DNA of 17,123 nucleotides, taken from assembly GCA_903842475.1 (NCBI GenBank), contig CAIMMA010000753.1:1-17123 (forward strand), written 5' to 3'. The position numbers and the translations under genes were made by a program. A model generated the notes under the pieces. That model saw only the letters and a program-made list of their open reading frames with translations. It was not told where the DNA came from and ran no database searches. Positions within the stretch are counted from its first letter, which is position 1. Each line of letters begins with the position of its first letter. Positions 1 to 8,343 of the stretch are shown piece by piece. This DNA is from an uncultured bacterium. Its GTDB lineage: Bacteria; Desulfobacterota; Desulfobulbia; Desulfobulbales; Desulfobulbaceae.

Positions 1-233
1 GCTGGATTTGCAGATTGGGACTGCCGCGGAGCGGCTTACTTGAACCAATATATATACAAAAGGCTTAACAGGGGAGTTTGCTACTGCTTGAGAGGGCGCT
101 CGACGGAGTGGGGATATTTTACGCCCTAAAATGGTGAGCGGGAGATAAATAGAGACAGGAAGCTTCCCGGTGTATCCTTAATATTCCCCGGAAAAGTTGG
201 ACTAGAGTTGGACGGTGAAGTTGAAAAACAAAA
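1..233. other. Region without a convincing gene
   Basis: No convincing coding region is visible. One forward frame is open from base 2 to a TGA at 41-43 and could be the last codons of a gene entering from the left, but 13 codons cannot be judged. The stretch contains a perfect 8-bp direct repeat AGTTGGAC at 195-202 and 206-213, so the copies start 11 bp apart. It also contains the short palindrome GGAAGCTTCC around 159-168. It lies just beyond the 3' end of a tRNA gene, a common place for element integration, but no integrase or duplicated tRNA end is seen. Confidence 0.4.
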
Positions 234-264
234 AAGGACTTAGAGAGGGGGTCTCTAAGTCCTT
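234..264 (-). terminator. Rho-independent terminator of tRNA-Arg
   Basis: A perfect 13-bp inverted repeat (arms 234-246 and 252-264) encloses a five-base loop. On the minus strand it is followed by a T-rich run interrupted by one G, 9 bp past the encoded CCA of the tRNA. The plus strand also has a T run after the hairpin (267-273), so it could stop transcription from both sides. Confidence 0.9.
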
Positions 265-272
265 GATTTTTT

Positions 273-349
273 TGGTGCGCCAGGCAGGATTCGAACCTGC
301 GACCTACGGATTCGTAGTCCGGCACTCTATCCAGCTGAGCTACTGGCGC
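273..349 (-). tRNA. tRNA-Arg (anticodon ACG)
   Basis: This is a complete 77-nt tRNA with encoded CCA (273-275). The acceptor stem GCGCCAG/CTGGCGC pairs perfectly. The D-arm is GCTC...GAGT. The anticodon loop CTACGAA gives ACG at 313-315, which would be read as ICG after deamination. The T-arm contains GGTTCGAATCC. Pair 27-43 is a C/T mismatch; the other anticodon-stem pairs are intact. It decodes CGN arginine codons. It sits between its own promoter and a strong terminator, so it is probably a single-gene transcription unit. Confidence 0.97.
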
Positions 350-365
350 AATACGATCAAGCGTA

Positions 366-394
366 ATTATATCTCGAAAAAAATCTTTGCACAA
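366..394 (-). promoter_or_regulatory. Sigma70-type promoter of tRNA-Arg
   Basis: On the minus strand there is TTGTGC (389-394), a 17-bp spacer and a perfect TATAAT (366-371). The predicted start falls about 10 bases before the mature tRNA 5' end. This geometry fits a short-leader stable-RNA promoter. Confidence 0.75.
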
Positions 395-467
395 GCAGTT
401 TCTGCTTATCAAGCCCCCAGGCGACTGCCCAAGCTCACAAAAAACAGCCTATGCCTCCTACTTCCTT

Positions 468-2507
468 TTACCTGGCTATTTCGGCCTCCAGGAAATCAAT
501 CTGATTTTCCGCCGGTTTCATTTCAAACCTGGGAATGATATCAATCTTTGCCCGGTGTTTAACTTCCAGATCAGCTAATTCAGCGCGTTTCTTATTGAGT
601 AGATATTGAGCGACATCAATGGGCAATCGGCATTCAACCCTAGCGGTATTTTTCCGACTGATTCCAGTCTGGATGCGCCGCAGATAATACAGGGCCAGGG
701 TTTCAACGGACCTGACCACACCGCGCCCCTGGCAATATTCGCAAGTACGGTAACTGCCCTTTTCGATAGGAGCGCCCATTTTTTGCCGGGAAATCTGCAT
801 CAAGCCGAAACGGGAAATCTTACTGATGTCAACCTTGGCCTTGTCGCGCTTCATGCTGATCTTGACCTGCCGCTCGACTTCCCGAATATGTTTTTTATTG
901 CGCATATCGATGAAGTCCACCACGATCAACCCACCCAAATCGCGTAATCTGAGCTGCCGGGCTAACTCCGCCGCGGCCTCCATGTTAGCAAGAAAAATGG
1001 TTTCGTCAAAATCGCTGTTTTTCGAGGTGCGACCGGAGTTAACATCGATCGCCACCAAGGCCTCGGTTGGATCGATCACTATCGACCCTCCAGACGGCAA
1101 GGCAACCTGCGGTTTATAAATCGACTCGATCTGTTCCTCGATATTATATTGATTAAAAATAGGCTTGGTGCCGCGATGGAGTCGGACGTTGACCTCTTTC
1201 TGTTTGGGCGGCAGCTGCTCGATAAAAGCGTTGACATTGTTCAGCGATTCCTGGGTATCGACCGTGATTTCATGAATTTCCGAGAAAAAATGGTCGCGCA
1301 AAAAACGAACAACCGTATCTTGCTCCTCGTACACCAAGGCCGGCGCCTCCATGGTCTGTCCGCGTTTCTTAATCTCCTCCCAGAGTTCCAGCAACATGCT
1401 CAAATCCTTTTGCAGGGTCGCTCCGGTAATTTCGGCACTGGCAGTCCTGATGATATACCCTATCCCCTCAGGGATCTCAAACTCGCTCATAATTTCGCGA
1501 AGGCTGGCCCTGCGCTCCTCGCCGACGATTTTTCGCGATATGCCCGCACTGTCACTTCCCGGCATCAACACCAGGCAACGACCCGGCAAGGAGAGAAAGG
1601 TGGTCATGTTGGCGCCCTTGTTGCCGGTGACTTCCTTCACAACCTGCACCAACACCTCCTGCCCTTTCTGGACAACGTCTTCAATTTTTAGTTTTTTCCA
1701 CTGCTGCTGGGCGATGAGAGCACGAATACGCTCATTGACGTCCTGGCGAAAATATTCGGGATGAATCTCGCTGAACGGTAAAAACCCGTTTCTTCCTGTA
1801 CCAATATCGACAAAGGCGGCCTGCAGGTTGGCCTCAATCGAAACAATCCTTCCCTTATAGATATTGTTTTTTGTGGGCTCACGATCGACGGTGGTGACGT
1901 GGAAAGATTCAAGCCGTCCGTCTTCAACCAGTGCAATCCGGCACTCTTCCGGCTCCTCTGCATTAATAAGAAGCTTATAAGTGACGGCTTTGTCTGGGAT
2001 TTCGGAAATATCCTCATCGAGCTGGTCATCATCGTCCTCTTCAGCAGCAGCATCGGGCAAGTCGTCCTCTTCTGAAACGCCCTCTCCAACCTCGTCTTTC
2101 TGCGGCGCATCACCCCGTTTCGAGCGTTTTCGGCCACCACGGCGCGGCCTTCTCTTGCTTTTGACCGGGGCCTGCTCTTCTTGGGATGCCTCCCCTTCAG
2201 TTCCTTCAACACCCGCAGCGCCTACGAGCTCTTCGATTGGAGCGGAAGAAGGAACGACGCCCGGAGCAGCGACCTCCTGAGCGACCTCTACCGGGGACGG
2301 TGGAGATTTAATCGCCATCGCACCGGCAGGTTGGATTTCACTCTGTGCTTCTTTTTCAAATCCCTCAGGGCTGACAGTGGAAGATTCAATCGGTTCCCGG
2401 GCTGCTTCCGAAACGGATTTGGTTACACTTTTCCACCAGGCACCGGTTTTTGCTTTGCGCACAAGGGTGCCTTTTTCTTCATTTGAGTTCTGTTCGTTTT
2501 CTGACAT
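468..2507 (-). CDS. rne: Ribonuclease E/G family endoribonuclease
   Basis: This is a 679-aa single-strand-specific endoribonuclease of the RNase E/G family, which processes rRNA and tRNA precursors and starts mRNA decay in the cytoplasm. The first ~170 residues are low complexity: an Ala/Glu/Pro stretch, an Arg/Lys block near 115-132, then a strongly acidic block near 146-170. An S1-like RNA-binding segment follows (about 215-300). The Mg-binding aspartates are visible as AIDVNSG (Asp488) and VVDFIDM (Asp531). The Zn-link cysteines are Cys589 and Cys592 in CEYCQGRG. The spacings 488-531-589 equal those of E. coli RNase E (303-346-404), so the catalytic core is intact with an N-terminal extension of about 185 residues. 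No E. coli-like C-terminal scaffold is present. The ATG at 2507 follows GAAGGAAA. It lies 103 bp downstream of the radical SAM gene on the same strand. RNase G is the alternative name; the extension favours RNase E-like. Confidence 0.95.
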   Translation of the reverse strand: MSENEQNSNEEKGTLVRKAKTGAWWKSVTKSVSEAAREPIESSTVSPEGFEKEAQSEIQPAGAMAIKSPPSPVEVAQEVAAPGVVPSSAPIEELVGAAGVEGTEGEASQEEQAPVKSKRRPRRGGRKRSKRGDAPQKDEVGEGVSEEDDLPDAAAEEDDDDQLDEDISEIPDKAVTYKLLINAEEPEECRIALVEDGRLESFHVTTVDREPTKNNIYKGRIVSIEANLQAAFVDIGTGRNGFLPFSEIHPEYFRQDVNERIRALIAQQQWKKLKIEDVVQKGQEVLVQVVKEVTGNKGANMTTFLSLPGRCLVLMPGSDSAGISRKIVGEERRASLREIMSEFEIPEGIGYIIRTASAEITGATLQKDLSMLLELWEEIKKRGQTMEAPALVYEEQDTVVRFLRDHFFSEIHEITVDTQESLNNVNAFIEQLPPKQKEVNVRLHRGTKPIFNQYNIEEQIESIYKPQVALPSGGSIVIDPTEALVAIDVNSGRTSKNSDFDETIFLANMEAAAELARQLRLRDLGGLIVVDFIDMRNKKHIREVERQVKISMKRDKAKVDISKISRFGLMQISRQKMGAPIEKGSYRTCEYCQGRGVVRSVETLALYYLRRIQTGISRKNTARVECRLPIDVAQYLLNKKRAELADLEVKHRAKIDIIPRFEMKPAENQIDFLEAEIAR

Positions 2508-2610
2508 TTGTTTCCTTCGCGTGAATTATTAAAGCAACGCAGCCCGCTTTTATTGACCCGCTTCTGACGCTGGGCGATATCAATCCGCCTCGTCATTGCA
2601 TGGTCGATGG

Positions 2611-3585
2611 TTACTGATAGTAACTGGTGTTCCCGTGATTCTGCCGCTGCAGTGCACCCGAGTTCACTAACGGTTCGAGCAGTTGCTCAACTTTTTCCGG
2701 ACCACCGAGTTGAAAAGTCCGGTCAATATCGACGGCTGTACATGGCCGCCGCTTTAACATCTGTAAAATTTCTTCCAGCGCCTCATCCAAAGATAAGACC
2801 CGCTTGGTTTTCAAAACTTCTGGCGGCTGCATCCGGGAAGCCTCTTCCGCTGGCTCAAAGGGGAGATCAACCGGAACAGCTAGGTGTTCATGAAAATATT
2901 GAGCTATTTCAACCAGCCTTCCCCATCCCACCGGCCGAGCGAAAGGAACCGCGGGCGGGCGGACAACGGTGTTCAGCTGAATCTTGTCGAGACGCATGGG
3001 CCTGAGCGCAGAAACCAGCGCCTCCACATCCCGGAAAGAATCGTTAAATCCTTGGACAAAAAGGATTTCAAGCCATAACTTGCCACGATATTCCAGGGAA
3101 AAAGAGGTTAAGCCCTCAATGACTTCCTCAAGATTTACATCAGCGCCAGGCCGGTCGACCTTTAAAAAACTCTCGACCAAGGCTGCGTCGAGGGAGGGAA
3201 TAACGATATCGGCCAGGGCAAGTTCCAGGCGGACATCGGCTTGCATCAAGGTGGTTCCGTTGGTCAAAACAGCAACGGGTTTATCGGTAATCAGTTTGAG
3301 ATGGCCGATAATCTGACCAAGTCCACTGTGCAATGTCGGTTCACCCTGGGCGGTCACAGTGAAGACATCAACCGCATCCAACCGACCGGCGTCCGCGCAG
3401 AAGGCATTAATCTCTTCAATGATTGCTTGTGGAGGGGTATGAAAGGCGCGTTGCCCGACGGAGGTGGTAGCAGTCCCTACTTCGCAATATATACAGTTGA
3501 GATTGCAGATTTTATCTGAAAACAGATCAATGCCGAGAGAGCGGCCAAGTCGCCTGGAATTCACCGGGCCGAAAATATATTTCAT
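2611..3585 (-). CDS. Radical SAM protein (COG0731-like), function unassigned
   Basis: This 324-aa protein carries the radical SAM 4Fe-4S motif CxxxCxxC as Cys27, Cys31 and Cys34 (CNLNCIYC). It is preceded by the conserved N-terminal FGPVNSRRLGRSLGID. The core has the usual Gly/Glu-rich strand around TVTAQGEPTLH. The C-terminal ~65 residues, from about 'RRPCTAVDIDRTF' to the end, resemble a winged-helix domain. The family is related to wyosine-synthesis-type radical SAM proteins, but the bacterial members have no firm substrate and I do not assign one. The ATG at 3585 has no obvious Shine-Dalgarno sequence. It is transcribed divergently from lptD and is the probable upstream partner of the RNase E/G gene. 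Confidence 0.9.
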   Translation of the reverse strand: MKYIFGPVNSRRLGRSLGIDLFSDKICNLNCIYCEVGTATTSVGQRAFHTPPQAIIEEINAFCADAGRLDAVDVFTVTAQGEPTLHSGLGQIIGHLKLITDKPVAVLTNGTTLMQADVRLELALADIVIPSLDAALVESFLKVDRPGADVNLEEVIEGLTSFSLEYRGKLWLEILFVQGFNDSFRDVEALVSALRPMRLDKIQLNTVVRPPAVPFARPVGWGRLVEIAQYFHEHLAVPVDLPFEPAEEASRMQPPEVLKTKRVLSLDEALEEILQMLKRRPCTAVDIDRTFQLGGPEKVEQLLEPLVNSGALQRQNHGNTSYYQ

Positions 3586-3691
3586 ACAGCGCTGCGGATA
3601 GTGGATGCTGTTGCGAAAAGCTTAAAAAGTAAGACTGCTTCTGCAAGCCTTGGAAAAACAGGCCATTAGACAATATTTTCGACTGCCGATA

Positions 3692-3700
3692 TTTATACCA
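3692..3700 (-). promoter_or_regulatory. Extended -10 promoter candidate for the radical SAM gene
   Basis: On the minus strand, TGGTATAAA forms an extended -10 element. A weak TTGCGT lies 15 bp upstream of the TATAAA. The predicted start is about 100 bases before the ATG at 3585. No better candidate lies closer. Confidence 0.4.
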
Positions 3701-3739
3701 ATGTACACGGAGACGCAAGGCAAATCAATGACTTTTCAC

Positions 3740-3768
3740 TTGACACAACACCGGCGTACACGTACATT
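3740..3768 (+). promoter_or_regulatory. Sigma70-type promoter candidate for lptD
   Basis: A consensus TTGACA (3740-3745), a 17-bp spacer and TACATT (3763-3768, four of six matches) lie upstream of lptD. The start is expected near 3775, which leaves a leader of about 135 bases. It may drive the whole lptD to mltA cluster. Confidence 0.55.
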
Positions 3769-3909
3769 CGAAGCCGATATTTGTTCTTGTATTATTATTG
3801 TTTTTTGTGTGGATACGACCAGTTGGATTGCCGTACGAAAGCAAGTTACGTTTTCGGCCAGCGAATTCGCCCTCTTGCTTACAGTTAACTTCCCAAGGAG
3901 CCGATCGAG

Positions 3910-6213
3910 GTGAAGCACATCATCCAACCCTCACCGATCCTTCCGTTTTTGCTCGTTTTTTTGATTTATTCATTCCTGCACGCAACGCTGGCATCAGCTG
4001 AGTCGACCAACGCCCATTGGGAAATAACCGCCGACAAAATCACCCGGTATGAAGATCCGCCAAGCGTCGTTGCCGAAGGCAATGTGCTTCTGGAAAAAAA
4101 ACAGCCAATTTCCCGAACCGGAGCAACGCTCCCGGTCGAATGGAATAGCCGTGAAAAAAAGGGGGGACCAGCCGACAGCCTAATAACGGAGACCGCTGCC
4201 GAGACCAAGACCCTGACAACGATTAAAGCCGATTGGGTAGCCTACGATATAAAACTAGGCAAAATTAAAGCACGGGGCAATCTTTTTATCGAAGTCGAAG
4301 GTGACCAGATGACCGCCGAATCCGGCAGCATCGATATCCAGGAGGCAACCGGCACCTTCGAAAAGGCCACGGTCGTCCAAAAGGACCAAACCATGCACAT
4401 GGAAGGCAAGGTGATTGAAAAAACCGGCGAGCTGACCTATCACATTGCCGATGGCTGGATTGTAACTTGTAAGCTTGAAAAGGGCGAAACCCCGCCATGG
4501 AGTTTCGGGGCTGCCGATGTGGAAGTCACCGATGGTGGTTATGCCTGGCTGAAACACGCCACCTTTCGAATCAAAGACGTACCGATTTTGTATTCTCCGC
4601 TCATGGTGTTGCCCGCGAAACGGACACGCCAGACCGGCTTTCTTTTTCCTTCCATTTCCACGTCGAGCCGTGACGGATTCAACCTGGAAACACCTTTTTT
4701 CATCAACCTTTCCCCCAGCACCGACATCACACTCTATCCCCGGTATTACAGCAATCGCGGCCTGATGAACGGCGCGGAATTCCGTTATGTACTCGACGAG
4801 ACCAGCAAAGGGATGTGGATGGGGAATTTCCTCGCAGATAGCCTGTCCGACCCTTCCGAAGCCGAATATTACCAGGACGGACAATTCACCCACACCAATT
4901 CCGATCGGTATTGGTTGCGTGGGAAATCGGATCAGGATATCGGCCAGTGGATCACCCGCCTGGATGTGGATGTGGTTTCCGACATGGATTATCTGCGGGA
5001 ATTCGATTCCGGAGCCACCGGCTTCACTGCCAGCCAGAAAAAATTTTCCGATACCTTTGGCCGCGGATTTCTCGACAAAACCAATCAATATCGTGAAAAC
5101 ACTTTTATGACGCTGCGGTCCTGGGAGAACGGGACCTCGCTGTATGGCGATTTTTTTATCGTTGATGACGTCAGCGACCAGAATTACAACGCCAACAATC
5201 CTTCCAAGGCCTGGAAACTGCCCTCCGTCACCCACGCCGGCCTCGTCCCCATTCACGAAACCGGAGGGCCTGATTTTTCCTGGAACGCCAATTATACCAA
5301 TTTTTACCGGGAAGAAGGCGTCGGAGCGCAGCGGGTCGATCTCTTACCTCAAATAACAACAGCAATCCCCATCAGTCCTTATCTTGAATCGACAATCCAC
5401 GGCGGGGTCCGAGATACCCTGTACATGATACAGGACAACGGCGCCTCCGGCTGGGAAAATGACAATTCTGAAAACCGATTTTTCGTTAATCTGGGCGGGG
5501 AACTCGGCACCATCCTGCTGCGCGATTTCTCCGCAAATATCGGTGAGGTCAACGCCTGGAGCCACACCCTGCGCCCCTATGTCGGCTATGGGTACACCGC
5601 CATGCCTGATGATACGGTTGCGGTGTTTCCGCAATTCGACAGCGTCGATGCCCTCGAAGAAGAAAATGGCCTGTATTACGGAATCGATAATTTCATCAAG
5701 ATCTTCGGTGAACATAAAGGCCGCGAATTTGATCGCGAATACGCCTTCCTCAAAATACGCCAGGTCTACGACCTGCGAAGCCAAGAGAGCGATACGCCTC
5801 TCGCTCCGGTCACCATCAAGACCGGTTTTTACCCGTTGCAGTACCTGCGCCTGATGTACCGAACCGATATCGATATCTATGGCGACGGAGCTTTTCGCCA
5901 TGCCATCGAGGCCGATTATTTAAGCGAACGCGGCGACACCTTCGGTTTAGATTACCAATACAACTCCCTGACTGATATCAATTCGGTCAGCGGCAGCACC
6001 TGGTATCTGCTCCCTTATAATTTTGCCGCCGGATACAGCCTGCAGCGGGCCATAGAAACGAGTGAAACCATATCGGAAAAAATCCGGCTGCGTTACACCC
6101 AACCCTGCTGGTCGGTGGAGCTTTCCGCAGATACCACCCCGGGCGATCAAAACTATATGGTGACCTTCCGCCTGGCTAACATCGGGAGCGCTTTTGGCTT
6201 GCCCGGCTTTTAG
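3910..6213 (+). CDS. lptD: LPS-assembly outer-membrane protein LptD
   Basis: This 767-aa outer-membrane beta-barrel inserts lipopolysaccharide into the outer leaflet together with the lipoprotein LptE. A Sec signal peptide is visible (hydrophobic ~9-28, likely cut after Ala-Ser-Ala30). An LptA-like OstA_N jellyroll follows, roughly residues 34-185 ('WEITADKITRYEDPPSVVAEG'). The LptD core then begins around 'FRIKDVPILYSPLMVLPAKR'. The barrel ends in a terminal Phe, the usual Bam-recognised ending. Only two cysteines are present, Cys187 in the N-terminal domain and Cys733 near the C-terminus. The GTG start at 3910 follows AAGGAG (3895-3900) with a 9-base spacer. Length matches E. coli LptD (784 aa). 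It heads a same-strand run with a DHH protein and two lytic transglycosylases. No lptE is in the window. Confidence 0.96.
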   Translation: MKHIIQPSPILPFLLVFLIYSFLHATLASAESTNAHWEITADKITRYEDPPSVVAEGNVLLEKKQPISRTGATLPVEWNSREKKGGPADSLITETAAETKTLTTIKADWVAYDIKLGKIKARGNLFIEVEGDQMTAESGSIDIQEATGTFEKATVVQKDQTMHMEGKVIEKTGELTYHIADGWIVTCKLEKGETPPWSFGAADVEVTDGGYAWLKHATFRIKDVPILYSPLMVLPAKRTRQTGFLFPSISTSSRDGFNLETPFFINLSPSTDITLYPRYYSNRGLMNGAEFRYVLDETSKGMWMGNFLADSLSDPSEAEYYQDGQFTHTNSDRYWLRGKSDQDIGQWITRLDVDVVSDMDYLREFDSGATGFTASQKKFSDTFGRGFLDKTNQYRENTFMTLRSWENGTSLYGDFFIVDDVSDQNYNANNPSKAWKLPSVTHAGLVPIHETGGPDFSWNANYTNFYREEGVGAQRVDLLPQITTAIPISPYLESTIHGGVRDTLYMIQDNGASGWENDNSENRFFVNLGGELGTILLRDFSANIGEVNAWSHTLRPYVGYGYTAMPDDTVAVFPQFDSVDALEEENGLYYGIDNFIKIFGEHKGREFDREYAFLKIRQVYDLRSQESDTPLAPVTIKTGFYPLQYLRLMYRTDIDIYGDGAFRHAIEADYLSERGDTFGLDYQYNSLTDINSVSGSTWYLLPYNFAAGYSLQRAIETSETISEKIRLRYTQPCWSVELSADTTPGDQNYMVTFRLANIGSAFGLPGF

Positions 6214-6251
6214 CGCAACTCTGCCCGATTTCACCGCAGGTTTTTTCATTC

Positions 6252-7214
6252 ATGAACAGCATCGATGTTTTCAATGGCGATGCCGATGGCATCTGCGCCC
6301 TGCAGCAACTTCGCCTGCACCACCCGCAACCTGGGGCACGGCTCGTTACCGGGGTCAAACGCGACATAGCACTCCTCCCTCGACTGACGGGAACCGTTGC
6401 CAGCCGCATCACCGTCCTGGATATCTCCCTTGACAAAAACCGGGAGGCGCTCGAACAATTGCTGGCCGACGAGAATTGCATCTTCTATGCGGATCATCAT
6501 TACAGTGGCGAGATTCCGGAATCCGCATTTTTGGAAGCCCACATCGATCCTTCACCCCGCCTCTGCACCGCCCTCATCATCGATCGGCTTCTCGCCGGGA
6601 AATATCGCCTCTGGGCGATCGCCGGCGCCTTTGGCGACAATCTGGACGACGTGGCGATCGGTCATGCCGAAAACCTTGGCCTGACCGCTGAAAAAATAGC
6701 CATACTCCGCGAAACCGGCCGTCTCCTTAATTACAACGGCTATGGATTGGCTGTCGATGACCTGATGATGCACCCCGCCGATCTTTTCATTGAGGTCCAC
6801 CGGTACGCCGATCCCTTCAGCTTCCACCAAGCCTCGCCGGTCCTGGGAAAGCTGCGGACCGGATACGCTCAGGACATGGCCAACGCCGCCCGGCTGCAAC
6901 CCTTCAGGATCTATTCGGCGGGACGGGTTTTTCGACTCCCGGCGGAACGCTGGGCCAACCGGGTGGTTGGGGTATTTGTTAATCAAATGGCCCGCGATCA
7001 ACCCGAAATGGCCCATGCCACTATACTCCCCAATCCCGACGGCAGCCTGTTGGTCAGCGTTCGGGCGCCCCTGGCGGACCGCACCGGCGCCGATACCCTG
7101 TGCCGGCAATTCGCCACCGGAGGCGGCAGGGCTGCCGCTGCGGGGATCAACCGGCTGCCCGCAGCCGAGTTGGAAACCTTCATGGCCTGCTTTGCCCAAT
7201 TGTTTTCCCGCTAA
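6252..7214 (+). CDS. DHH-family phosphoesterase
   Basis: This 320-aa cytoplasmic protein shows the DHH metal-binding motifs in order: NGDADG near residues 8-13, a LDISLD strand, DHH at 81-83 and GAFGDN near 127. The DHHA1-like C-terminal part carries TGGGRAAAAG, where better-studied DHH/DHHA1 phosphodiesterases have GGGH; Arg293 replaces the histidine. Family members cleave phosphodiester or pyrophosphate bonds in nanoRNA, cyclic dinucleotides or related substrates, and I cannot tell which applies here. It begins 38 bp after lptD on the same strand with only a weak ribosome-binding site (GCAGG), so coupling to lptD translation is plausible. It ends 19 bp before mltB. Confidence 0.88.
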   Translation: MNSIDVFNGDADGICALQQLRLHHPQPGARLVTGVKRDIALLPRLTGTVASRITVLDISLDKNREALEQLLADENCIFYADHHYSGEIPESAFLEAHIDPSPRLCTALIIDRLLAGKYRLWAIAGAFGDNLDDVAIGHAENLGLTAEKIAILRETGRLLNYNGYGLAVDDLMMHPADLFIEVHRYADPFSFHQASPVLGKLRTGYAQDMANAARLQPFRIYSAGRVFRLPAERWANRVVGVFVNQMARDQPEMAHATILPNPDGSLLVSVRAPLADRTGADTLCRQFATGGGRAAAAGINRLPAAELETFMACFAQLFSR

Positions 7215-7233
7215 CCCGTTCCCAGGTGCACTC

Positions 7234-8301
7234 ATGACTGCCTGTTCCCTGATTAAACGGCTCAACGCGCCGATGCTCGCCGGCTGCCGTGTCGGGCTGT
7301 TGTTGCTGGCTGTCCAGATCCTCTGGGTCCCGGTGGCGGCGCAGTCTCTGCCTGCCGACCTGGTTACCGACGGGCAACCGATCAATCTGCAGCAGGAAAA
7401 ATACCAGCAACTGTTCACCGAACTCACCCAGAAGCATAAATTCTCTCCGCAGGAACTCCTCGAAATTTTTGAAGATCTGACCATTAACCGGCAGGTGCTG
7501 GTGATGATGGACAAACAGTGGGAGGCCAAGCCCTACTACCAATATGCACCGCTGTTCGTCACCAAGAACAACATCAGGGAAGGCAAGGAAAAACTCGCTC
7601 TGCACCAGAAAATCCTGGACCAAATCGAGACAACCTTCGGGGTCGACCGGGAAGTGGTGGTGGCCATCTGGGGCGTGGAAACCCGATACGGCGCCCGCCA
7701 GGGCAAGCATGATGTTCTCCGGACCCTCAACACTTTATTTGACGCCTACCCGCGGCGGTCCGATTTTTTCCGTAAACAGTTGATCGATTATCTCCTGCTC
7801 TGCCGGGAAACCGGTATCAACCCTAAAGGGGTCATGGGTTCTTATGCGGCCGCCTTTGGCCAGACCCAATTTATCCCCTCCTCCTTTCGTGATTATTCGG
7901 TGAGTTTTGATGGCGACACCAAGCGGGATGTCTGGAATTCGGTCCCGGATATTCTGGCGTCCATTGCCAATTACCTGAAACGATCCAACTGGACGCTCGA
8001 TGCGCCGATTTACGGAGAATTGGGGTATACGCTCAAAGATCCGCGGCTCGTAACAGCCGAATTAAAAGGCCGCAAAGACAAGGTGCCCATCGATCTGGTC
8101 CAGCGGGTGCAAAACCCCGCGCTACCGCCTTCGCCGCAAAACCGACCAGTCACCATCGTTGGCCTGGAACTGCCCCCCGGTGGCCCGTTCGACAAACGTT
8201 TTGTCGCCGGGTATCCCAATTTCCAGGCGATCACCGAATGGAACCATTCCAACCGATACGCCATGGCGGTGACCGAACTAGCCGAAGCCCTTGGCCGCTG
8301 A
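7234..8301 (+). CDS. mltB: Lytic murein transglycosylase B (MltB family)
   Basis: This 355-aa periplasmic enzyme of the Slt35/MltB type cleaves the MurNAc-GlcNAc bond to give 1,6-anhydromuropeptides. The catalytic acid is Glu149 in IWGVETRYG. The family motif GSYAAAFGQTQFIPSSF follows, and later LANYLKR-like and NRYAMAV segments match the fold. The frame stays open far upstream, but the ATG at 7234 lies just after the DHH stop and gives a sensible signal peptide: positive N-region, hydrophobic 21-36, likely cut near Ala36. The ribosome-binding site is weak (AGG). The LAGC at residues 15-18 precedes the hydrophobic core, so I do not call a lipoprotein. E. coli MltB is a lipoprotein, so soluble periplasmic location is an inference. 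It is followed 42 bp later by mltA. Confidence 0.94.
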   Translation: MTACSLIKRLNAPMLAGCRVGLLLLAVQILWVPVAAQSLPADLVTDGQPINLQQEKYQQLFTELTQKHKFSPQELLEIFEDLTINRQVLVMMDKQWEAKPYYQYAPLFVTKNNIREGKEKLALHQKILDQIETTFGVDREVVVAIWGVETRYGARQGKHDVLRTLNTLFDAYPRRSDFFRKQLIDYLLLCRETGINPKGVMGSYAAAFGQTQFIPSSFRDYSVSFDGDTKRDVWNSVPDILASIANYLKRSNWTLDAPIYGELGYTLKDPRLVTAELKGRKDKVPIDLVQRVQNPALPPSPQNRPVTIVGLELPPGGPFDKRFVAGYPNFQAITEWNHSNRYAMAVTELAEALGR

Positions 8302-8343
8302 ATCGCTCCCGGGGTCCAGGCGAAGGCCGAGAGGAACACCTGG

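Larger units (their letters stand above)
3586..3909. other. Divergent intergenic promoter region (radical SAM / lptD)
   Basis: These 324 bp separate two divergent genes and are AT-richer than their surroundings. I see one good promoter candidate on each strand (listed separately) and a leader of about 135 bases before lptD. I recognise no conserved RNA structure. Confidence 0.6.

Noticed and set aside
119..412. Short minus-strand open frame over the tRNA
   Set aside because: Its sequence is a translation of tRNA-Arg (APVAQLDRVPDYESVGRRFESC), a common false gene.
4255..5256. Open frame of 333 codons antisense to lptD
   Set aside because: lptD is certain, and the antisense product is Gly/Ile/Val-rich without domains or a ribosome-binding site.
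7276..7290. LAGC lipobox-like motif in MltB (residues 15-18)
   Set aside because: The hydrophobic core follows the cysteine instead of preceding it, so signal peptidase II processing is unlikely.
6552..7529. Minus-strand open frame spanning the DHH-mltB junction
   Set aside because: It crosses two well-supported genes and shows no protein features.
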